Shown here: piece after piece, positions 55,915 through 64,000 of the stretch
Layout: each line of letters starts with the position of its first letter
Numbering within the stretch: the stretch's first letter is position 1
From: Desulfovibrio piger
GTDB taxonomy: Bacteria; Desulfobacterota; Desulfovibrionia; Desulfovibrionales; Desulfovibrionaceae
Length of the DNA stretch: 64,000 bases
Assembly: GCF_900116045.1 (NCBI RefSeq)
Contig: NZ_LT630450.1
Location: 1,351,001-1,415,000 of the forward strand
Direction: 5' to 3'
Translations under genes and position numbers: made by a program
Notes under the pieces: generated by a model
The model's input: only the letters and a program-made list of their open reading frames with translations
Told to the model about the DNA's origin: nothing
Database searches by the model: none

Positions 55915-56655
55915 ATGGACGGGGCATCATTCTTCATCTGTTTCGCGGGCTGGACCCTGGGTGGTATCGTCAACGGCATCAGCGGCCTGGGGGCGGGTAT
56001 CTTCGCCCTGCCCATCGTCCTGCTGGTCACGGACATCAAGACGGCCTCCCTCATCACCTGCATCATCTGCATCCCCCTGCCCGCCATCCTGGGCTGGCAG
56101 TTCCGCCGCCATTACCGCCTGGCCGATCTTCGGCTGCTGTTCCTGGGCACCATCCCCGGTGCCCTGCTGGGCGTGGCCCTGCTGCCGCGCATCCCCGCGC
56201 GCGCCCTGCAGATGGGCCTGGGGATCATGCTCATGGCCCACATGCTCTGGCATCTGCTCGCCCACCGGCCGGGGCCCCTGCGCTCCCCCCTGCTCTGGGG
56301 AACGGCCAGCGGGGCGGTGGCCGGCTTCATCCAGGCCGTGAGCGGCCTCGGCGGCCCGCCCATCGGCATGTACGCCCAGCTGGCCCACTGGGACAAGGAC
56401 CGCACGCGCGGCAATATCAGCCTGTACTTCCTGGGGCTCTCCCTGCCCCTGGTCCTCACGCAGTATCTGGCGGGCTATTACACCGGGCCCGTGCTCCAGG
56501 GCCTGATCCCCTGCCTGCTGGGCTGCGGCACGGGCCTGGCCATCAGCTATCCCCTGGCCCGCAGGATCGGCGAGGCCGGCTTCCAGCGCCTGCTGGCCAT
56601 CGTCATCGGCCTGTCGGGCTTCTCCATCCTCACGCGGGCCCTGCTGGACAGCTGA
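55915..56655 (+). CDS. TauE/SafE-family permease
   Basis: 246 residues, eight predicted transmembrane helices. Two family repeats: GGIVNGISGLGAGIFALPIVLL near the N-terminus and GFIQAVSGLGGPPIGMY in the second half. These carriers export sulfite or sulfonate-derived anions, or take up other organic anions. In a sulfate reducer a sulfur anion is plausible but unproven. The ATG 8 bases after the peptidase stop has a poor ribosome site; coupling may help. Confidence 0.87.
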   Translation: MDGASFFICFAGWTLGGIVNGISGLGAGIFALPIVLLVTDIKTASLITCIICIPLPAILGWQFRRHYRLADLRLLFLGTIPGALLGVALLPRIPARALQMGLGIMLMAHMLWHLLAHRPGPLRSPLLWGTASGAVAGFIQAVSGLGGPPIGMYAQLAHWDKDRTRGNISLYFLGLSLPLVLTQYLAGYYTGPVLQGLIPCLLGCGTGLAISYPLARRIGEAGFQRLLAIVIGLSGFSILTRALLDS

Positions 56656-56658
56656 ACG

Positions 56659-56690
56659 GAAAAAGAACGCCGCCACGACGTCCTTTTTTA
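56659..56690. terminator. Bidirectional terminator between the TauE gene and trkA
   Basis: AAAAAGAACG / CGTCCTTTTTT with one G-T pair, AT-rich on both ends; serves the convergent genes. Confidence 0.75.
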
Positions 56691-56715
56691 TGGGCCGAAA
56701 ACAGTGAAAACAGGG

Positions 56716-57375
56716 TTACGGCTCCAGTTTGCGCACGGCATCGGCCCTGCCGGCCACTACCAGCGTATCGCCCTTGTGCAGCACGGTGAGCGCCGGCGGG
56801 ACGAACTGGAAGACACGCTCGCCTGCCGGACGGATGCCCATGACCATGACCCCGAAGGACTGGATCAGGTTCAGGTCCACCAGCGTGCGCCCGTGCCAGT
56901 TGTCGACGCGCAGCTCCTGGATGGCGATGCCGCCGTATTTGGGGATCAGGTCCAGCATGCCCGGATGGCACAGCTGGTGCGCGGCCATGACGGCGGCCTC
57001 CATCTCGGGCACGATGGCCCTGTCCACATGCAGGCGCTGCAGGATCTTCTTGTGCTCCTCGTTGGAGGCCTTGACCCAGATCTTGGGGCCGCCCAGCTCC
57101 TGGATGTTGAGCGTGATGCTCAGGGACTGTTCCACCCCCTCGCCCACACTGATGACCACCCAGTCCAGATCCTGCACATGCAGGGAGCGCAGGACGCTCA
57201 GGCTGGTGGCGTCGGCCTTGTAGACCGTGTCCAGCTGCTCTTCTGCCAGCTGCACACGGGCATCGGACATGTCGATGCCGATGACCGTATGGCCCAGGGA
57301 AGCCAGAGTCGTGGCCATGCGCAGGCCGAATTTTCCCAGACCGATGATGCCGATTTCCAAAGTTTTCTCTGCCAT
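56716..57375 (-). CDS. Potassium uptake regulatory subunit TrkA/KtrA
   Basis: 219 residues. RCK_N Rossmann domain starts IGIIGLGKFGLRMATTL (GxGxxG) with acidic ending strand GIDMS. RCK_C begins about 135 (ELRVDNWHGRTLVDLNLI). It binds nucleotide (NAD(H), ATP/ADP) and gates the membrane subunit encoded just upstream, 109 bases away. Single-RCK size is KtrA-like rather than the double TrkA of E. coli. Confidence 0.93.
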   Translation of the reverse strand: MAEKTLEIGIIGLGKFGLRMATTLASLGHTVIGIDMSDARVQLAEEQLDTVYKADATSLSVLRSLHVQDLDWVVISVGEGVEQSLSITLNIQELGGPKIWVKASNEEHKKILQRLHVDRAIVPEMEAAVMAAHQLCHPGMLDLIPKYGGIAIQELRVDNWHGRTLVDLNLIQSFGVMVMGIRPAGERVFQFVPPALTVLHKGDTLVVAGRADAVRKLEP

Positions 57376-57484
57376 GCAGGCTCCTTGTCATGATGCGCCG
57401 CCCCGCCTCCCCTGCGGGATGGCGCCGGGAACAGCCGCGGACACGGGTGTGCCGTGCCCCTGCAAAACGGACCTTCCCCGGTGC

Positions 57485-58846
57485 TTATCCCACGGGCAGC
57501 TGGCTTTCCGCGTAGGCATAGGCCTTCTTGGGCCGCAGGCTGCGCAGGGCCAGCAGCAGGGAGAGCAGCCCCACACGCCCGGCGAACATGTTGAAGATCA
57601 GGACGCACTTGCCTTCACTGGTCAGCTCGGGGGTCAGATTGACGCTGAGCCCCACGGTGCCCTGCGCCGAGACTACCTCGAACAGCAAACGGATGAAGGC
57701 CATGCTCTGTCCCTCAAGCCGGTGCAGGATGCCGTTTTCCGTGATGGTCAGCAAAAAGACGGAAAAAAAGATGCTCAGCGTGTACAGCAAAAAGAGCGTC
57801 AGGGCCCGCGTCAGGTTTTCGGGCGGCACGCCCCGCTTGTGGAAGACGATCTGGCGATCCCCGCGCACCTGGGCGGCCACATAGCCCACCAGCAGGCGGA
57901 AAGTCACGATCTTGATGCCGCCGGCGCACGAGCCCGGCCCGCCGCCGATGAACATCAGGACCATCAGGACCAGCAAACTCGCGTGGCTCCAGTGGGCCAT
58001 GTCCACCATATTGAAGCCCGCGGTGCGGGCCGAGACGGAATGGAACAGGGAGACGAGGAACAGATGGAGGCCGTCCCCCACCAGGTCTTCATTGCCCGCG
58101 CGGCGCCACTCCACCACGAAGATCAGCAATGCCCCGGCCACGATGAGGAATAGGCTGGTGTTGATGACCAGACGGCTCAGGCGGCTCAGGCGTGTCACCG
58201 GCGCCAGGCGTCCCCGGCTCAGGATGCCCAGGCATTCCCGCAGCACGCCGAAACCGATGCCCCCCAGGACGATGCAGAGGCAGATGACCGTGCAGACCAG
58301 GCCGTCTTCCCGGAAGGCCATCATATTGTCCGGGGCCAGGGCGAAACCGGCATTGCAAAAGGCCGAGACCGCGTGGAACAGGGCGCTGAACGGGGAAAAG
58401 AACTCCGGGTCATGCCAAAAAAGCACCAGCGCCGCCAGCAGCTCCACGCCCAGGACGATGCATACGACCTGCAGGAGGAACTGCCCCATATTGAAATCCC
58501 CGCCCAGCAGGGCCTGGCTCACGGCCTCCCGGCTGGTGAAGGGCACCTGCTTGCGCCACAAAAGGAAGATCAGGCTGGTATAGGTCATGACGCCCAGACC
58601 GCCCACCTGGATGAGCACGAGCAGCACCCCCTGCCCCACCGGGCTCAGCGCCCGGCTGATGTCCACCGGGGACAGGCCGGTCACACATACCGCGGACGTG
58701 GAAAGGAAAGCGGCATCCACCACGGAGAGGCCCGTGCCCTCCCCCTGGCAGACGGGCAGGCACAGGGCCAGCGTCCCCAGCAGGATCATGGCCGCAAAGG
58801 AAATGGCCGGCCATGTCAGGGGGGTGAGATAACGTTTGCGCTGCAT
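57485..58846 (-). CDS. Potassium uptake membrane subunit TrkH/KtrB
   Basis: 453 residues from the ATG with AAAGGAGGAG upstream (a longer frame is not supported). Four M1-P-M2 repeats with selectivity-filter-like segments: STSAVCVTGLSP, AVSAFCNAGFALAP, SVSARTAGFNMVD and VVSAQGTVGLSVNL. It is a Na+- or H+-coupled K+ channel-transporter. Transcribed before the RCK subunit. Confidence 0.94.
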   Translation of the reverse strand: MQRKRYLTPLTWPAISFAAMILLGTLALCLPVCQGEGTGLSVVDAAFLSTSAVCVTGLSPVDISRALSPVGQGVLLVLIQVGGLGVMTYTSLIFLLWRKQVPFTSREAVSQALLGGDFNMGQFLLQVVCIVLGVELLAALVLFWHDPEFFSPFSALFHAVSAFCNAGFALAPDNMMAFREDGLVCTVICLCIVLGGIGFGVLRECLGILSRGRLAPVTRLSRLSRLVINTSLFLIVAGALLIFVVEWRRAGNEDLVGDGLHLFLVSLFHSVSARTAGFNMVDMAHWSHASLLVLMVLMFIGGGPGSCAGGIKIVTFRLLVGYVAAQVRGDRQIVFHKRGVPPENLTRALTLFLLYTLSIFFSVFLLTITENGILHRLEGQSMAFIRLLFEVVSAQGTVGLSVNLTPELTSEGKCVLIFNMFAGRVGLLSLLLALRSLRPKKAYAYAESQLPVG

Positions 58847-59099
58847 GCTCCTCCTTTGGGGATCAGGACGCATCATCCCGCTGCCCGCCGGCACGCGGCA
58901 CCTGGCCGGCAGGAACGGGAAGGCTCACCACCGGGGCAGCCGGGCGGCCAGTGCTTCCGGCGCTGCGCCAGACGGAACGGCCTGCTGCGGCAGGTGCCCG
59001 GTGCAGCCTGCACCCTAGTCCAGCTGCCCGGCTATTGCAAGCCGACCTCTCCGGCGGCTGCCCTTTACAGCCGGGGCAAAGCCAGCTACAGTGCCCGCA

Positions 59100-59190
59100 G
59101 CTAGGGGAGCCGTGGACGGCAGTTGTACGGCTGAGAGTGGGATAGTCCCAGACCCTGTGAACCTGACGCAGTTCGCACTGCCGTAGGGAA
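59100..59190 (+). promoter_or_regulatory. TPP riboswitch (THI element)
   Basis: Conserved blocks in order: GGGGAGCC, GGCTGAGA (59129-59136), GACCCTGTGAACCTGA (59151-59166) and GTAGGGAAGC. It lies upstream of thiC and should turn it off when thiamine diphosphate binds. Confidence 0.95.
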
Positions 59191-59194
59191 GCTG

Positions 59195-59229
59195 AGCCGC
59201 ACCCGCGAAAACAGGTGGTGGCTTTTTTT
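59195..59229 (+). terminator. Riboswitch expression-platform terminator
   Basis: AGCCGCACC pairs with GGTGGTGGCT, followed by seven T, 33 bases before the thiC start. Control is therefore by transcription termination. Confidence 0.85.
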
Positions 59230-59262
59230 GCGCCCTGCGTCCAAACCGAAGGATGCAAAACC

Positions 59263-60555
59263 ATGTCTTCCATCCTCTCCCGCAATGCCGCCTTGCGCGG
59301 CCTTCTGGACCAGCATCTGGCCGCCCTTTCCCAGGAAGAGGGCCTTGCCCCTGAAACCATCACCAGCGCCCTCGAAGCCGGCAGCATGGTCCTGCTGGGC
59401 AATCCCGCCCATGCGGGCCTGGCGCCCATCGTCGTGGGCCAGCCCTCGCGCATCAAGGTCAACGCCAATATCGGCACCTCGCCGCTGTGCAACTGTCTGC
59501 ACACCGAAAAGCGCAAGCTGGCCGTGGCTCTGGAAGCCGGCGCCGATACGGTCATGGATCTTTCCATCGCCGGGGATCTGGACGCCATCCGCACCGGCAT
59601 GCTGGCTGCCTGCCCCCGTCCTCTGGGCACGGTGCCCATGTATTCCGTGGGCCAGCAGATCCTGGACAACGACCGGGACATCGCCAGCATGCAGCCTGAC
59701 GACCTGTTCGCCGAGATCGAAAAGCAGGCCCGCCAGGGTGTGGACTTCATGACCGTCCACTGCGGCCTGACCAGGCGCGGCGCGGAAATGGCCGTCAGGG
59801 AAGATCGTGTCATGGGCGTCGTCTCGCGCGGCGGCTCCATGCTGGCCCGCTGGATGCTGGAAAACGGCAAGGAAAATCCCCTGCTGGAATATTTCGACCG
59901 TCTCATCGATGTGTGCCGCCAGTTCAACGTCACCCTGTCCCTGGGCGATGGTCTGCGCCCCGGCGCGGGTGTGGACGCCGGTGACGCCGCCCAGTGGGAA
60001 GAGGTCATCACCCTGGGCCGTCTGGCCAAATATGCTCTGGAACAGGGCGTGCAGTGCATGATCGAAGGCCCCGGCCATGTGCCCATGAACCAGGTCCGCA
60101 CCCAGATCCAGGGCATCAAGCGCCTGACCAACAACGCGCCCCTCTATGTCCTTGGCCCCTTGTGCTGCGACAGCGCCCCGGGCTACGACCACATCGCCGG
60201 TGCCATCGGCGGTGCCCTGGGCGTGGAAGCCGGTGTGGACTTCCTCTGCTACCTGACCCCGGCCGAGCATCTGACCCTGCCCGATGAGGACGACGTGCGC
60301 GCCGGTGTCATGGCCTCGCGCGTGGCCGCCCATGTGGGCGAAGTGGCCCTGGGCCGCGAACGTGCCGTGCGCCGCGAAGCCACCATGAACGCCGGCCGCA
60401 AGGCCCTGGACTGGGACATGATGCGCGACGCCGCCCTTGATCCCCGGCAGCTGGACAAGCGCCGCGAGGAGCACAAGCACGAGGATGTCTGCGCCATGTG
60501 CGGCAAGTTCTGCGCTGTGAAGATGCTCAAGGACCAGAAGAAAGACCAGGGATAG
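59263..60555 (+). CDS. thiC: Phosphomethylpyrimidine synthase ThiC
   Basis: 430 residues, the short form lacking the extra N-terminal domain. Motifs: VNANIGTS, GADTVMDLS, MIEGPGHVPM, GPLCCDSAPGYDHI. The C-terminal radical-SAM cluster motif is CAMCGKFC (Cys 410, 413 and 417), a CX2CX3C spacing, one residue shorter than the E. coli type. It turns aminoimidazole ribotide into hydroxymethylpyrimidine phosphate for thiamine. AAGGA precedes the ATG. Single gene under the riboswitch. Confidence 0.96.
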   Translation: MSSILSRNAALRGLLDQHLAALSQEEGLAPETITSALEAGSMVLLGNPAHAGLAPIVVGQPSRIKVNANIGTSPLCNCLHTEKRKLAVALEAGADTVMDLSIAGDLDAIRTGMLAACPRPLGTVPMYSVGQQILDNDRDIASMQPDDLFAEIEKQARQGVDFMTVHCGLTRRGAEMAVREDRVMGVVSRGGSMLARWMLENGKENPLLEYFDRLIDVCRQFNVTLSLGDGLRPGAGVDAGDAAQWEEVITLGRLAKYALEQGVQCMIEGPGHVPMNQVRTQIQGIKRLTNNAPLYVLGPLCCDSAPGYDHIAGAIGGALGVEAGVDFLCYLTPAEHLTLPDEDDVRAGVMASRVAAHVGEVALGRERAVRREATMNAGRKALDWDMMRDAALDPRQLDKRREEHKHEDVCAMCGKFCAVKMLKDQKKDQG

Positions 60556-60640
60556 GGCGCAGGAAAAGGACAGCCCCAAGGCTTCTGCCGAAAAGGCGCG
60601 GCCCGCATCTGCCGCTGGCCTTCTCTTTCCTGCGGAAAAC

Positions 60641-60719
60641 GTTTTTGAGGGGGAGGGAACCCCTTTTCCTGGCGGAAAAAAGGGGTTCCCTCCCCCTCGC
60701 CCCCTCCTTCCCCAAAAAC
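60641..60719. repeat. Intergenic G-rich hairpin repeat, copy B
   Basis: GAGGGGGAGGGAACCCCTTTT pairs with its complement (about 21 bp) around a ten-base loop; then CGCCCCCTCCTTCCCC and AAAAACC. The best-conserved relative of copy A at 22355. Confidence 0.8.
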
Positions 60720-60727
60720 CGCTCATC

Positions 60728-60760
60728 ACGACTGCCTGCCGCGCAGGCAGTCGTTTTTTT
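60728..60760 (+). terminator. Terminator after thiC
   Basis: ACGACTGCCTGC / GCAGGCAGTCGT, three-base loop, seven T. Confidence 0.92.
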
Positions 60761-60765
60761 GCAAC

Positions 60766-61310
60766 TGTCGCAGCTGAAGCAGGATGCCGGCGTCCCGGCA
60801 CATGCGCCCGCCCAAAACCACCGTCGCTCTTCGTGTGCGCATGCTCGCCGACGGCTGGCACATTGAGCCCTGCGGGCGCGTATCTCCGCCAAGTCACGAA
60901 CAGCGAAAGAGGGGGCCTTTTCCCGGTTTGGCCGGTCTTCCTTCCCCCCGAGCGTCCGACTGCTCGTCAGTCCGTCTGCCGCTTCTCTGCTCCATCAATT
61001 GTGTTCGTGGATATCCGTCTGGCGGGCAGCTCTGCAGCGTCAAGCGCCCTGCACTCGCGGAACCCTAGGTATGCGAGTGCCTTGCGGTTCGCCCCGGAAT
61101 TCGCTCCCTCTTGGCCCGCAGGAGCTTTCTTCCCCTCCCATATCACGGCCGGGATCGCCGGCAAGGGACATGCCTCGCCCGGCCTGCACGATCCGCACGG
61201 CCCGCGCTGCCTCTTTCGCCGGTTCTCCCCCAAAAGCGCGGGCGAAGACCACAGGTCGTTGCAGCGCCATGGACATGGTCTTGCGGGATGGCATGTGAAG
61301 GTGCCCAAAC
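60766..61310. other. Gene-free stretch between thiC and the rRNA operon
   Basis: 545 bases; short frames exist on both strands but none has a ribosome site or recognisable protein. Nothing functional is seen. Confidence 0.4.
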
Positions 61311-61335
61311 AAAAAAATCCCCGGCGGAGCGGGGA
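61311..61335 (-). terminator. Second terminator of the rRNA operon
   Basis: On the minus strand TCCCCG / CGGGGA with a six-base loop, then seven T. Confidence 0.8.
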
Positions 61336-61414
61336 CAAAACCGGCAAAGCGGCGGGATAGAGGTCCGGCCGCTGGGGGATCGGGCAGGCGCACGCCGTGC
61401 GGAGGCGCGCCATA

Positions 61415-61454
61415 CAAAAAAGACCCCCTCGCGCTGGGAGCGGCAAGGGGGTCT
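61415..61454 (-). terminator. First terminator of the rRNA operon
   Basis: On the minus strand GACCCCCTT / AGGGGGTC stem, GC-rich loop, then six T, just downstream of 5S. Confidence 0.88.
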
Positions 61455-61462
61455 CGAACGAT

Positions 61463-61578
61463 CTTTGGCAGCGGCCTACTTTCCCACATGACGTTATGCA
61501 GTATCATCGGCGATGGAGAGCTTAACTTCCGAGTTCGGAATGGGGTCGGGTGTACCCTCTCCTCTATGGCTACCAAAG
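61463..61578 (-). rRNA. rrf: 5S ribosomal RNA
   Basis: 116 bases on the minus strand. Ends CTTTGGTAGC and GCTGCCAAAG pair. The conserved CCGAACTCGGAAGTTAAGC is present. It lies about 40 bases after the 23S gene and before two terminators. Confidence 0.96.
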
Positions 61579-61617
61579 AAATTTGTCAAAATATTGAAAC
61601 AGGGATGGAAGATTTTC

Positions 61618-64000
<2,383 letters not shown>

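Noticed and set aside
60641..60719. CRISPR-like repeat
   Set aside because: Only a single long palindrome with no regular spacers; it belongs to the dispersed hairpin repeats. No CRISPR array or cas gene was seen in the window.

Overview
The window is high-GC DNA of a sulfate-reducing Desulfovibrio-type bacterium (Desulfovibrionaceae). The evidence is the end of an Hmc/nine-haem-cytochrome (9Hc) type transmembrane redox operon next to [NiFe]-hydrogenase maturation genes, a rubrerythrin, and a family of G-rich hairpin repeats between genes. The exact species cannot be fixed from the window; a D. piger / D. desulfuricans-like organism is my inference.

Layout. 1-2.9 kb: last three genes of the Hmc/9Hc complex, then a hydrogenase maturation protease and HypC. 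3.2-7.7 kb: ileS-lspA-small membrane protein-ybgF (cpoB). 8-17.5 kb: housekeeping genes (moaE, secA, PHP phosphoesterase, Trm112-like protein, yfcE, maf, acs). 17.6-22.3 kb: two divergent groups that look iron/metal related. Two small membrane proteins run leftward; feoA, an anchored helical protein, a P1B-type ATPase and an HMA-like protein run rightward. A complete 843-bp IS5-family element sits between them and separates a Fur-box-like palindrome from feoA. 22.5-24.2 kb: a lower-GC Fic gene flanked by two copies of a hairpin-plus-operator cassette. 24.3-25.4 kb: an aminotransferase.

25.8-36.6 kb: one long leftward operon encoding two secreted YgiW/BOF proteins, a response regulator, a sensor kinase and an MdtABC-type RND efflux pump, with overlapping genes at most junctions. 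It reads as an envelope-stress sensing and efflux unit.

36.9-53.8 kb: a compact short-tailed (podovirus, Bordetella BPP-1-like) virion locus. It holds an S24 repressor, a frameshifted Mor-like activator, endolysin, holin, large terminase, portal, scaffold, capsid, cement, tail tube, fibre, nozzle and a small internal protein. No integrase, transposase, replication or recombination gene is visible. This raises the possibility that it is a domesticated particle such as a gene transfer agent; a short-tailed agent called Dd1 was described long ago in D. desulfuricans.

54.2-60.6 kb: rubrerythrin with a PerR-like palindrome, a YgjP-type metallopeptidase, a TauE/SafE permease, a Trk/Ktr potassium uptake pair, and thiC under a TPP riboswitch with its own terminator. 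61.4-64 kb: an rRNA operon on the minus strand (5S complete, 23S cut by the window end) followed by two terminators.
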